Assembly: GCA_016197405.1 (NCBI GenBank)
Contig: JACPVR010000012.1
Coordinates: 124,001 to 188,000, forward strand
From: Mycobacterium sp.
GTDB taxonomy: Bacteria; Actinomycetota; Actinomycetes; Mycobacteriales; Mycobacteriaceae
Direction of reading: 5' to 3'
Length of the DNA: 64,000 nucleotides
The position numbers and the translations under genes were made by a program. This document shows, piece after piece, positions 17,378 to 25,800 of this stretch (the first letter of the stretch is position 1; each line of letters begins with the position of its first letter). Under the pieces are notes generated by a model. It did no database searches. It saw only the letters and a program-made list of their open reading frames with translations, and had not been told where the DNA came from.

Positions 17378-18153
17378 CGGTCGTCACGGGAGCCAGTAGC
17401 GGCATCGGATTCGGGTGTGCGGTCGAACTCGCCCGACAGGGCATGACGGTGCTGGGCACCGGACGTGACGAACAGCGGTTGGCTGCGGTGACCGATGCCG
17501 TCGTCGCCGCCACCGGGGATACCGACCGGATCGCCACCGTCGCAGTCGATCTGACCGATGACGACGGACCCCGCCGCGTCGTCGACGCCGCGGTGCAGCG
17601 CTGGGGGCATATCGACTTCCTGGTCAACAACGCCGGTGTCGGCAGCCCGAAGCCGTTACACGAGACCGATGACGAAAACCTGGACTACTTCCTGGGTTTG
17701 ATGTTGCGTGCGCCGTTCCGACTGGCCCGGGATGTGCTGCCGCACATGGCCGCCGGTTCGGCCATCATCAACATCACCTCGACGTTCGCGGTGGTCGGCG
17801 GTTTGCGCGGTGGTGCGTATTCGGCGGCCAAGGGGGGCTTGACGGCACTGACCACACACATCGCCTGCCAGTACGGTGCGCAGGGGATCCGGTGCAACGC
17901 CGTCGCACCCGGGGTGACCGTGACCCCGATGGTGGAGCAACGGCTCGAAGACGAACGCTTCCGCAAGATCAACACCGAGATGACTCCGCACCAACGGTTG
18001 GGGCAGGTTTCCGATATCGCCGGTACCGTGGCGTTCCTGTGTTCGCCGGCAGGCAGTTTCATCAACGGCCAGACCATCGTGGTCGACGGCGGCTGGAGTT
18101 CGACGAAATATCTGTCGGACTTCGCCCTGAGTTCGCAGTGGTCCCCACGGTGA
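17368..18153 (+). CDS. Short-chain dehydrogenase
   Basis: This 261-residue classical SDR has [12 protein letters not shown] at the N-terminus, NNAGVGSP near residue 91, the S of INITSTFA, and the YSAAKGG catalytic Tyr/Lys. The C-terminal [15 protein letters not shown] is typical of the family. It sits between two acyl-CoA ligase genes, overlapping the first by 10 bp and the second as GTGA. This suggests a hydroxyacyl-CoA or alcohol substrate in the same pathway. Confidence 0.83.
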   Translation: MQVAVVTGASSGIGFGCAVELARQGMTVLGTGRDEQRLAAVTDAVVAATGDTDRIATVAVDLTDDDGPRRVVDAAVQRWGHIDFLVNNAGVGSPKPLHETDDENLDYFLGLMLRAPFRLARDVLPHMAAGSAIINITSTFAVVGGLRGGAYSAAKGGLTALTTHIACQYGAQGIRCNAVAPGVTVTPMVEQRLEDERFRKINTEMTPHQRLGQVSDIAGTVAFLCSPAGSFINGQTIVVDGGWSSTKYLSDFALSSQWSPR

Positions 18154-19610
18154 ACCTGTTCGCTCTGCTCGATCAGGCGGCAGACCGGTTCCCCGAACTG
18201 GGGGCGGTCTATCACGGCCGAAGGCAGGTCTCGACGTGGCAGGAGCTGCGCGAGCGGGCGCTGCGGTTGGCGACCTCGATCCGGTTGTCCACCGGTCCCG
18301 GAGCACGGATCGCGGTGGCCAGTGAGAACCGCCCGGAGATCGTCGAATTGATGTTCGCGATCTGGGCCGCCGAATGTGTCTTCGTTCCGATCAACTACAA
18401 GCTGCACGCCCGTGAGATGCAGCAGATCATCGACGATGCCGGCGCAACAATGATTTTCGCGTCCGCGAAGATCGCCGCCACACTCACCGGCCCGGTGCAG
18501 GTCATCGGCGGCGATGCCTACCGGGAACGTCGGCAGGCAACGCCGCACCCGTCTCCGCGGCACACCGATCCGGCATCGCTGGCGTGGCTTTTCTACACCA
18601 GCGGCACCACCGGACGGTCGAAGGGTGCGATGCTCTCACACCGCAACCTGATGGCGATGACGGTCGCGCACCTCGCCGATTTCGACTCGCCGGACCAACA
18701 CAGCAGCCTGGTGCACGGAGCACCGATGTCACACGGCTCGGGTCTGTACATCGCGCCGTACGTACTGCGCGGTGCCCGGCAGGTCATCCCGGAATCGAGC
18801 TCCTTCGAACCCGACGAGTTTCTCGACCTGTGCGACGAACATCCCTCCTGCAGTGCATTTCTCGCGCCCACCATGGTGCAGCGTCTGGTGCAGACCGGAC
18901 GCCCGCGTCCGCGCAATCTTGCGACGATCGTCTACGGCGGTGGCCCCATGTACATCGAGAGCCTCAAGACCGCGATGGCGGCGTTCGGACCGATCTTCAC
19001 CCAGCTCTACGGGCAGGGCGAAGCGCCCATGACGATCACCGGTCTGCGCCGCGCCGATCACCTGGGTGCATCCGATGAGGTGCTGGGCTCGGTCGGATAC
19101 GCCCGGTCCGGGGTCGACGTCGCGGTACTGACCGACGAAGGCACGCCGGCAGCGCCCGGCGTGATCGGTGAGATCGTCTGCCGCGGCGATGTGGTGATGT
19201 CGGGATATTGGAACAACCCGGATGCGACGGCGGCGACGCTTGTCGACGGCTGGTTGCACACCGGCGATATGGGATCCTTCGACGAGCACGGCTATCTGAC
19301 CCTGCGCGACCGGTCCAAGGACGTCGTCATCAGCGGCGGCAGCAATATCTACCCGCGCGAAGTCGAAGAGGTTCTGCTATCCCACCCGGCGGTCACCGAG
19401 GCCTGCGTGGTGGGTGCGCCGGACGCCGAATGGGGCGAGATCGTGGTGGCGTTCATCGTCGGCACCGCGACTCCGGCCGCGCTGGACGCACACCTGCTGG
19501 ACCGCATAGCCCGGTTCAAACGCCCCAAACGCTACGAGTACATCGATGAGCTACCCAAGAACAGCTACGGCAAGGTGCTCAAGCGCGAACTGCGGAATCA
19601 ACTCAGCTGA
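18150..19610 (+). CDS. AMP-forming acyl-CoA synthetase
   Basis: This 486-residue ligase has [18 protein letters not shown] from residue 149, LYGQGEAPM, the [12 protein letters not shown] motif and [14 protein letters not shown], with the catalytic lysine in [11 protein letters not shown] at the end. It is shorter than its sister at 15791 and only distantly similar, so the two probably activate different intermediates. The GTG at 18150 overlaps the previous stop. Its last codons (QLS, stop) lie in the first bases of a 69-bp tandem repeat, so the repeat borders the C-terminus without changing it. Confidence 0.85.
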   Translation: MNLFALLDQAADRFPELGAVYHGRRQVSTWQELRERALRLATSIRLSTGPGARIAVASENRPEIVELMFAIWAAECVFVPINYKLHAREMQQIIDDAGATMIFASAKIAATLTGPVQVIGGDAYRERRQATPHPSPRHTDPASLAWLFYTSGTTGRSKGAMLSHRNLMAMTVAHLADFDSPDQHSSLVHGAPMSHGSGLYIAPYVLRGARQVIPESSSFEPDEFLDLCDEHPSCSAFLAPTMVQRLVQTGRPRPRNLATIVYGGGPMYIESLKTAMAAFGPIFTQLYGQGEAPMTITGLRRADHLGASDEVLGSVGYARSGVDVAVLTDEGTPAAPGVIGEIVCRGDVVMSGYWNNPDATAATLVDGWLHTGDMGSFDEHGYLTLRDRSKDVVISGGSNIYPREVEEVLLSHPAVTEACVVGAPDAEWGEIVVAFIVGTATPAALDAHLLDRIARFKRPKRYEYIDELPKNSYGKVLKRELRNQLS

Positions 19611-19750
19611 TCCTGTTTTGCTTCGTTCCTCCTCACCCCACTCCGCACGCTCCGCGGGGCGCATCGTCAACTCAGCTGATCCTGTTTTGCTTCGTTCCTC
19701 CTCACCCCACTCCGCACGCTCCGCGGGGCGCATCGTCAACTCAGCTGATC
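19598..19750 (+). repeat. 69-bp perfect tandem duplication with a partial third copy
   Basis: Two identical 69-bp units (19598-19666 and 19667-19735) are followed by the first 15 bp of a third (19736-19750). The shared start TCAACTCAGCTGATC is the end of the ligase gene in the first copy, and on the other strand the end of the YchJ-like gene in the third. A unit therefore seems to have been duplicated between two convergent genes without changing either C-terminus. Each unit has a GC-rich part with CCCC...GGGG arms that could act in termination. Confidence 0.9.
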
Positions 19751-20125
19751 TGCTTCGACGTAGCGCCACTTTCCGCCACTACGACTGAAGCGGCTGCGTT
19801 CGTGCAGGATGTGCCTGCTGCCGTCGTGCTCGTACTGGGCCCGGAACTCGACGATGCCGTCGGTGTCGTCGGCGGTCCCGTTGACGGTGTCGACGATCTG
19901 CAGGCGCCGCCAGGTGATGGCATCGTCGAGGTCCAGGCCCTTAGGCCGGGTACGGGGATGCCAGGTTTGCAGCAGGTAGTCGGACCGCCCGAGCGCGAAC
20001 GCACTGAAACGCGACCGCATCAAAGCGAGCGCTGTCACAGCAGGGCGTTCACCGGTGTGCAGGGGCCCGCAGCAGGCGATATAGGCGTCGCGTGACCCAC
20101 ACGGACAGAGCTCGGCAGTTGGCAC
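19736..20125 (-). CDS. YchJ/UPF0225-family SEC-C motif protein
   Basis: This 129-residue protein begins with a SEC-C-type zinc motif (CPCGSRDAYIACCGPLH, residues 7-23) and continues as a YchJ-like NTF2-fold domain (LMRSRFSAFALGRSDYLLQTWHP). The function of the family is unknown; zinc binding is expected. GTG 20125 is the only start that keeps the full SEC-C motif. Its stop lies inside the third partial copy of the tandem repeat. Confidence 0.8.
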   Translation of the reverse strand: MPTAELCPCGSRDAYIACCGPLHTGERPAVTALALMRSRFSAFALGRSDYLLQTWHPRTRPKGLDLDDAITWRRLQIVDTVNGTADDTDGIVEFRAQYEHDGSRHILHERSRFSRSGGKWRYVEADQLS

Positions 20126-20157
20126 ACCGACATTGTTCCAGCAATGATTGAGCCATC

Positions 20158-20697
20158 ATGCGGATCACTCTCACCACCGGGACCGGCTTGCTGGCCACCG
20201 CCTTCGCCGCTACCGCGGTGGCACTGAGCCCCCTTGCGGCGGCCCAACCGGCACCCGTCGACCCCGGAGACGGCTCACTGTCCGACGACCAGGTCCTGAC
20301 ACCGTTCGACGTGCAGGATCCGGCGATCGGTCGGCTCAACCCCGCGCTGCTGAGCGCGGTGCAGAACGCGGCGAACGCCGCCGCAGCCGAGGGCATCACC
20401 ATGACCATCACCTCGGGGTGGCGGTCCCCCGAGTTCCAGCAGCGGCTGCTCGACGATGCGGTGGTGACCTACGGCAGTTTCGAGGCCGCCCGGCAGTACG
20501 TGAACACACCGCAGCTGTCCACACACGTCACCGGTGACGCCGTCGATGTCGGCGGCGTCGGTGCCGACCAGTGGCTCATCGCCAATGGTTCACGATTCGG
20601 GCTGTGCCAGATCTACGCCAACGAGCTGTGGCATTTCGAGCTGGCCACCGACGCGTTGGGAGTCTGTCCACCACTGCGGCCCAACGCCGCCGGATAA
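20158..20697 (+). CDS. Secreted VanY-like D-alanyl-D-alanine carboxypeptidase (M15B)
   Basis: This 179-residue protein has a signal peptide (hydrophobic 10-28, probable cleavage after AAA-Q near 29) and an M15 zinc peptidase domain. The zinc and catalytic residues fit H123 and D130 in STHVTGDAVDVG, and E156 and H159 in ELWHFEL. Such enzymes trim the terminal D-Ala of peptidoglycan stems outside the membrane. Four cysteines are not conserved in an obvious pattern. It is a short family member with no extra domain. Confidence 0.83.
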   Translation: MRITLTTGTGLLATAFAATAVALSPLAAAQPAPVDPGDGSLSDDQVLTPFDVQDPAIGRLNPALLSAVQNAANAAAAEGITMTITSGWRSPEFQQRLLDDAVVTYGSFEAARQYVNTPQLSTHVTGDAVDVGGVGADQWLIANGSRFGLCQIYANELWHFELATDALGVCPPLRPNAAG

Positions 20698-20712
20698 CGT
20701 CGTCACTGAGGC

Positions 20713-22326
20713 TCAGAGCAGTCGGCCGTCGTCGATGGTGAGCCACCGGTCGATGTCGATATCGGACAGGAACGCGTCGTCGTGGCTGACCACGACGAAA
20801 CATCCCCGGTAAGCGTTCAGCGCGTCCTCCAGTTGTCCGATGCTGACCAGATCGAGATTGTTGGTCGGTTCGTCGAGCAACAGCAGCTGCGGTGCCGGCT
20901 CGGCGAACAGCACACACGCCAAGGTGGCGCGCAATAGCTCACCGCCGGAGAGCGCGGACACCGGAAGACCGGCCCGCGCCCCGTGAAACAGGAACTGCGC
21001 CAACAGATGCATCCGCCGCTGAGGTGACAGTGCCGGCGCGAAGGCCGCGAGGTTGTCGTCGACGGTGCGATCGGCATCGAGCAGGTCGAGGCGTTGCGAC
21101 AGGTAGGCGACCCGGCCCGCGGTCAGGGTCGCGGTCCCCGCGCTTGCCACGAGATCACCGCTGATGAGCCGCAGCAGCGTCGACTTCCCCGCACCATTGC
21201 GCCCGGCCAGTGCGATCCGTTCGGGACCGCGGATGCTCAGGTCGACGCCACCAGGTGCGAACAGCTGATGATCGCCCCGGATGACCTGCAGCCCTTGACC
21301 TTCGAACAGCGTGCGGCCTGCGGGCACTGTGGTGTCGGGTAGATCGAGGCTCATGTGATCGTCCACGCGGGCGGCCCGATCGGCGTCATCGCGTCGAACC
21401 TGCGCGGCTTCCACCCTCGCGCCGTGAGTCCGGTCCGATCGGCCCGCGGTTTGCTCGGCACGCCGCTTGCGCGCTCCGGCCAGTATCCGCGGGAGCCCGG
21501 CGTCGGCGACGTTGCGTGCGGCGGTGCCGGATTTGCGCGCTTGCCGCTCACGGGCCTGCTGCAGCTGACGCTTCTCCCGTTTCACCTCCTGCTCGGCGTT
21601 GCGCAGCGCGGCGTCGGCTGCATCGCGGCGCGCCTCCACCACATCCTGATAGAAGCTGAAATTTCCTCCGTAGGAATCGATTCGACCATCCGCCAGGGCC
21701 AGGATCCGGTGCGCTCGATCCAGCAACCGACGGTCGTGGCTGACGACCACCGCACAGCCGGCGAAGTCGTCGAGTGTGTCCGACAACGCCGCTCTGGCGT
21801 GGCTGTCGAGGTTGTTGGTGGGTTCGTCGAGCAGCAGGACGTCCGGGGTGGCGAGCAACCGAGACGCGAGGCCCAGGGACACGATCTCGCCGCCCGACAG
21901 TTCCCGGGCCGGCTGCGACAACGCGACGCGGCTCAGGCCGAGGCGGTCCAGCACCGCCATCGCGCGTTCTTCGACATCCCAGTCCTCACCGATGACGGTG
22001 AACAGGTCCTCGCCGGCGTCACCCTGCGCCAGCGCGTCGAGGGCTTCGATGATGTGTGCCACCCCGAGGATCTCGGCGACCGAGAGGTCCCCGGCCAGCG
22101 GCAGGTCCTGCGGCAGATAGCCGGGCACACCGCGAACCGTGACCGATCCGGCGGTCGGTGCGAGTTCACCGGCGATCAGCTTCAACAACGTGCTCTTGCC
22201 GGAACCGTTGGGCGCGATGATGCCGGTGAGCCCGGCGCCGAGGGAGATCGAGACATCGTCGAGAACGACGGTGTCGTCGGGCCAGGCGAACGATAAATGG
22301 GTACAGGTGACGAATTGGTCGGACAT
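20713..22326 (-). CDS. ABC-F family ATPase (ribosome-associated)
   Basis: This 537-residue protein has two ABC ATPase domains in one chain and no membrane segments. Walker A motifs are APNGSGKST at 38-46 and GRNGAGKST near 373. The signature/Walker B blocks are LSGGEIVSLGLASRLL...LLLDEPTNNLD and LSGGELLRATLACVLF...LLLDEPTNNLD. A charged Arg/Lys-rich linker rich in coiled coil separates them, as in ABC-F proteins that act on the ribosome E site. Some members protect against antibiotics, but this cannot be told from the sequence. The ATG at 22326 is chosen because upstream codons have no family match. Confidence 0.87.
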   Translation of the reverse strand: MSDQFVTCTHLSFAWPDDTVVLDDVSISLGAGLTGIIAPNGSGKSTLLKLIAGELAPTAGSVTVRGVPGYLPQDLPLAGDLSVAEILGVAHIIEALDALAQGDAGEDLFTVIGEDWDVEERAMAVLDRLGLSRVALSQPARELSGGEIVSLGLASRLLATPDVLLLDEPTNNLDSHARAALSDTLDDFAGCAVVVSHDRRLLDRAHRILALADGRIDSYGGNFSFYQDVVEARRDAADAALRNAEQEVKREKRQLQQARERQARKSGTAARNVADAGLPRILAGARKRRAEQTAGRSDRTHGARVEAAQVRRDDADRAARVDDHMSLDLPDTTVPAGRTLFEGQGLQVIRGDHQLFAPGGVDLSIRGPERIALAGRNGAGKSTLLRLISGDLVASAGTATLTAGRVAYLSQRLDLLDADRTVDDNLAAFAPALSPQRRMHLLAQFLFHGARAGLPVSALSGGELLRATLACVLFAEPAPQLLLLDEPTNNLDLVSIGQLEDALNAYRGCFVVVSHDDAFLSDIDIDRWLTIDDGRLL

Positions 22327-22438
22327 GCGGGACTTTCGCGTCGGGAGATCCCGTGCGCTGGGCTGCGTTCGCTTCGTGAGCAGATGATCCGCGGCCCGGG
22401 CACCGGGAAACGGGTATGACAAGGACCGAGATCCGGAG

Positions 22439-22468
22439 TTATCCGGAGATGTCCTCGTCTCCCAGCAT
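22439..22468 (-). CDS. Possible 9-codon upstream leader ORF of the ABC-F gene
   Basis: An ATG at 22468 with GGGAGG 10 bp upstream opens a 9-residue frame ending at TAA 22439, 112 bp before the ABC-F start. The stop codon lies between two copies of CTCCGGAT. Antibiotic-responsive ABC-F genes often have short leader peptides that control readthrough. That this is one is a guess from position and ribosome-binding site only. Confidence 0.25.
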   Translation of the reverse strand: MLGDEDISG

Positions 22469-22533
22469 CTCGCCGCTACCTCCCGTGCAGTGTGCACGCC
22501 ATGTTAGCCATCCCCCCGGCGGCGTGCCATCAC

Positions 22534-22559
22534 TTTACAACTCGGCGAGCAACTGTCAC
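22534..22559 (-). promoter_or_regulatory. GTGAC-N16-GTAAA operator, site 1 of 7
   Basis: Read on the minus strand this is GTGAC, 16 bases, GTAAA, followed by GTG. It lies 105 bp before the LLM gene at 22665 and 207 bp before the ABC-F start. The LLM gene is the more likely target, because every other copy lies beside catabolic genes. Confidence 0.55.
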
Positions 22560-22586
22560 CCTTGCCTCGGTGGTCCGCGGCGCTGC

Positions 22587-22646
22587 GCGAGCGTGCGCAG
22601 AACCGGTATCGCCCCCGGCGCGTCGCCCGGGGACACGCACGCTCGC
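22587..22646. repeat. 11-bp perfect inverted repeat in the LLM gene leader
   Basis: GCGAGCGTGCG (22587-22597) pairs with CGCACGCTCGC (22636-22646) over a 38-base loop that also carries GGACAC next to the right arm. The core GAGCGTGCG and its complement are the same ends as in the element at 1391-1446. It ends 18 bp before the start codon and could form a leader hairpin close to the ribosome-binding site. Confidence 0.6.
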
Positions 22647-22664
22647 GGGCAGAAGGGGTGGCAG

Positions 22665-23597
22665 ATGGCCGCACTCGACATCGGGGTGTACGTGCCCCAG
22701 GTGGGGTTCTCCTATGCGGACATGCTGCACCGCGCGCAACGGTGCGAAGAACTGGGTATCGGTTCGCTGTGGCTCTACGACCACCTGTACGGTCCCGGGC
22801 TACCCGATCTGCCGTCGATGGAGGCATGGACGCTTGCCACCGCACTACTGAGCAACACCGAACAGCTGCGCATCGGACATCTGGTGCTGTGCAACCAATT
22901 CCGCCATCCGGTGCTGCTCGCCAAGATGGCCTCCACGTTGGACCAGATCTCGGCGGGCCGGCTGCAACTCGGCATCGGCAGCGGGTCGATCGAATCCGAG
23001 CATCGCCACGCCGGCCTGGACTGGGGCAGCTTCGCCGAACGATCGGCGCGGCTCGGCGAGACACTGCAGATCCTGCACCAGGCATTTTCCTCTGGCACAG
23101 TCGATTTCGCGGGACACTACTACGCCGTGCGGGATCTGCCGGTCAGGCCAGGTCCGGCCCAACAGCCCCGTCCACCGATAATCGTCGGCGGGGTCGGTGA
23201 GAAGTACACCCTGCCACTGGTGGCGCGCTATGCCGACGTGTGGAACGTGCCGACCTACGCCTTCGGCGAGCTGGAGCACAAGCTCGCCGTACTGCGGGAG
23301 ATCTGCGCGGACATCGGCCGGGATCCGTCGACGATTGTGTTGTCCGTGGAGGCGGTCATGGCGCTGGCACCCGACGATGCCGCCCTGCCCGCTACCCGTG
23401 CACTTGCCGAAAAGCGCTTCGGTGGACCAGGTTTCGGCCTGCGAGACGGTGGACTGGTGGGCACCGCGCCGGCGATCGTCGACCGGCTCAACGAACTCCA
23501 CGAGCTCGGATTCGGCCAGGTGGTGCTATTCACCCACGACCGGGCATCGGACGCCACCCTGGAACTGCTGGCCGGCGAAGTACTGTCAGCGCTCTAG
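22665..23597 (+). CDS. LLM-class F420-type oxidoreductase
   Basis: This 310-residue luciferase-like TIM-barrel protein has LGIGSLWLYDHLYGPG near residue 33, the NQFRHPVLLAKMASTLDQISAGRLQLGIGSGS block and the C-terminal GTAPAIVDRLNEL segment. In mycobacteria such proteins usually use F420, and the pattern favours that over FMN. The ATG at 22665 has AAGGGG 9 bp upstream. It is preceded by operator site 1 and converges on another LLM gene, the two stop codons sharing bases at 23594-23597. Confidence 0.8.
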   Translation: MAALDIGVYVPQVGFSYADMLHRAQRCEELGIGSLWLYDHLYGPGLPDLPSMEAWTLATALLSNTEQLRIGHLVLCNQFRHPVLLAKMASTLDQISAGRLQLGIGSGSIESEHRHAGLDWGSFAERSARLGETLQILHQAFSSGTVDFAGHYYAVRDLPVRPGPAQQPRPPIIVGGVGEKYTLPLVARYADVWNVPTYAFGELEHKLAVLREICADIGRDPSTIVLSVEAVMALAPDDAALPATRALAEKRFGGPGFGLRDGGLVGTAPAIVDRLNELHELGFGQVVLFTHDRASDATLELLAGEVLSAL

Positions 23598-24526
23598 CGC
23601 CGACCGCGCAACACCGAGATGACCTGCGCTCCGAACGAATCCAGGGTCTCCAGGCTGTGCGCCAGACTGTCGCCCGGGACCGCGACCTGCACCCAGGTCA
23701 CGCCGACTGCCTGCAGTTCGGCAATTCCCGTCAGATAGGCGTCGGCGTTGAATCCGTCGTCACCGGGATTGCCACCGACCAGGTTCGAGAAGACCACGTC
23801 GACGGTCGCCGGGTCCCGTCCGGCCTCCTCGAGGCGGCGGTGCAGATCGCCGATACCCTCGGCGAGTTTCTGCGTCGAATCGATCGTCGCGGTCCGGGCC
23901 GTCTGCGCCAGCCCGGCCGGCGCCGGGAACGGGCACCATCCGTTGCCACGGGCTGCGACCCGGCGTCGCGCGGCACCGCTGTTCCCGCCGATCCAGATCG
24001 GCGGATGCGGCGCGGTGAGCGGCCGCGGGTGCGCCGTGATGCCCTGTGCGGTGAAATGGCGGCCCGCATAGGACACGTCGTCGGTCGTCCAGATCGCGGT
24101 GATGACCTCAAGCGCCTCTTCCAGCAGATCGGCGCGCTCATCGAAATCGACGCCGAGTGCGGCGAATTCCTTCTTGAGGTAACCGACGCCGACACCGAGG
24201 GTGAACCGGCCGCCCGACAGCAGATCAAGAGTTGCCCCGGATTTGGCCACCACGAACGGGTTCCGGTAGGGCAGCACGACGATATTGGGGATCAGCCGCA
24301 AGGTGGTGGTGTGCGCCGCGGCGAAACCCATCGCCACGAAGGGATCCAGCGCGTCATGGCCGCCCGCTTCCAACCACCGCTGGGTCGGGGCGGGGTGGTC
24401 GGTGAACCCGAAGCCGTCGAAACCCGCCGCTTCGGCTGCCGCAGCCACGGCGGCGACACCCGCTCCACTGACCAACTCCGGGTTGTACGGGTGGCTGTGC
24501 ATCGGGTGGGTGAAGGCGAAATGCAT
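23594..24526 (-). CDS. LLM-class F420-type oxidoreductase
   Basis: This 310-residue protein has FGFTDHPAPTQRWLEAGGHDALDPFVAMGFAAAHT, LLSGGRFTLGVGVGYLKKEF and HPPIWIGGNS, typical of mycobacterial F420-dependent LLM oxidoreductases. The ATG at 24526 has AGGAG about 11 bp upstream, and 38 bp separate it from the CoA-transferase gene. It is therefore probably the last gene of an operon that begins with the SDR at 27308. It is not a close duplicate of its convergent neighbour. Confidence 0.8.
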   Translation of the reverse strand: MHFAFTHPMHSHPYNPELVSGAGVAAVAAAAEAAGFDGFGFTDHPAPTQRWLEAGGHDALDPFVAMGFAAAHTTTLRLIPNIVVLPYRNPFVVAKSGATLDLLSGGRFTLGVGVGYLKKEFAALGVDFDERADLLEEALEVITAIWTTDDVSYAGRHFTAQGITAHPRPLTAPHPPIWIGGNSGAARRRVAARGNGWCPFPAPAGLAQTARTATIDSTQKLAEGIGDLHRRLEEAGRDPATVDVVFSNLVGGNPGDDGFNADAYLTGIAELQAVGVTWVQVAVPGDSLAHSLETLDSFGAQVISVLRGRR

Positions 24527-24564
24527 TGCGGTGAAACTCCTGAACTGATGTTGGCGTGTGCCGG

Positions 24565-25788
24565 TCAGAGAATCGCGCCCTGTTCTTTGTAGCTCTCGAT
24601 ATCGTCCCACTCGACGCCGGCGTCCATCAGGATCTCCTCGGTGTGCTGCCCGTGCTCGGGTGCACCGTCCGGCACGACATGTCGTTGGTCGAACTGCACC
24701 GGATTGGTGGGCAGCCGGTAGGAGGCCCCGCTCATCGCGGTGACACTGGGGATGTAGCCGTTGGCGACCACGGCAGGGTCCGCCACCAGTTCGCCGGCTT
24801 CCTGCAGGACACTCCACGCGCCGGAGAGCGGTTTGAGGATCTCGCGCCAGTCGTCGACGGTGCGTTCGGCGAAGGTGTCGTCGAGGATGCGGATCAGTTC
24901 GATTCGATTGTCGAACCTGGCCTGGCCCGCCGCGAACCTCGGGTCGTCTAGTACGTCGGACCTGCCGATGACGCGCATGACCTCATCGAAGAACTTGTCG
25001 CGCTGCAGCATCATCAAGGTGATGTAGCGGCCATCCTTGGTTCGGTAGTTGCTCACCAACGGATTCGGGGCATCGGCGTGCCCGAACGACGGCAACGGAA
25101 GATCGCCGTAGAGATCGCTTGCCGTGACATGCGGAGTCAGCGCGTACGCCGCGAGCCCCAGCAGCGATACGTCCACCACCGACGGCTGACCGGTGGCCTT
25201 GCGCTTGTAGAGCGCGGCGGCGATGCCACCGGCAATGGTCATACCGCCCAACAGGTCGCCGAACGCCGGGGTCTGCTTGACCGGTTCGGTGACATCCGCG
25301 GGCGTCAGGGCATCGGCGATCCCGCCCCGCGACCAGAAGGACACCCCGTCATAGCCCGGCCGGTCGGATTCGGAACCCATTGGCCCGTAGCCGGATCCGC
25401 GCACATAGATGATGTCGGGGTTGACCGCGCGGATATCGTCGACGTCGATGCCGAAATGTGTGCGCCGGCCCGGCAGATAGCTGGTCAGGAAGACGTCGCA
25501 GGTCTTGGCAAGCGTCAGCAGGACTTCACGCCCGCCGGGTGTGGACAGATCGATCCCGATGGATTTCTTTCCCCGGTTGGGCATTTCGATCATGTAGTTC
25601 ACGCCGCCCGCGGCTTCCGGCACCAGCCCCATGGTGACCAGTCCACGTTGCGGGTCGCCGCCGACGCGGGGCTCCACCTTGATGACCTCGGCTCCCCATT
25701 CGGCGAGTATCGCTCCCGCCGCGGGCACGAAGGTCCACGCGGCGACCTCCAGGACGCGGATCCCGCCGAGAACATCGTTGACACTCAT
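24565..25788 (-). CDS. CaiB/BaiF-type (family III) CoA-transferase
   Basis: This 407-residue transferase has GIRVLEVAAWTFVPAAGAILAEWGAEVIKVEPR at the N-terminus, MPNRGKKSIGIDLSTPGG, and the GSGYGPMGSESDRPGYD loop. The likely active aspartate is in AFGDLLGGMT. It lies 12 bp after a gene of unknown function and before an LLM gene in the same operon. Its acid substrate is unknown; sharing an operon with SDR and LLM enzymes points to a catabolic acid rather than carnitine or oxalate. Confidence 0.85.
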   Translation of the reverse strand: MSVNDVLGGIRVLEVAAWTFVPAAGAILAEWGAEVIKVEPRVGGDPQRGLVTMGLVPEAAGGVNYMIEMPNRGKKSIGIDLSTPGGREVLLTLAKTCDVFLTSYLPGRRTHFGIDVDDIRAVNPDIIYVRGSGYGPMGSESDRPGYDGVSFWSRGGIADALTPADVTEPVKQTPAFGDLLGGMTIAGGIAAALYKRKATGQPSVVDVSLLGLAAYALTPHVTASDLYGDLPLPSFGHADAPNPLVSNYRTKDGRYITLMMLQRDKFFDEVMRVIGRSDVLDDPRFAAGQARFDNRIELIRILDDTFAERTVDDWREILKPLSGAWSVLQEAGELVADPAVVANGYIPSVTAMSGASYRLPTNPVQFDQRHVVPDGAPEHGQHTEEILMDAGVEWDDIESYKEQGAIL

Positions 25789-25800
25789 CGACAGCGCAAC

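Larger units (their letters stand above)
22327..22664. other. 338-bp divergent spacer between the ABC-F and LLM genes
   Basis: This is the longest gene-free stretch. It holds, from left to right, the ABC-F leader with a direct repeat ATCCGGAG (22431-22438 and 22441-22448), a possible 9-codon leader ORF (22439-22468), one copy of the region-wide operator (22534-22559) and an 11-bp inverted repeat (22587-22646) in the leader of the LLM gene. I see no larger gene here. Confidence 0.6.
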
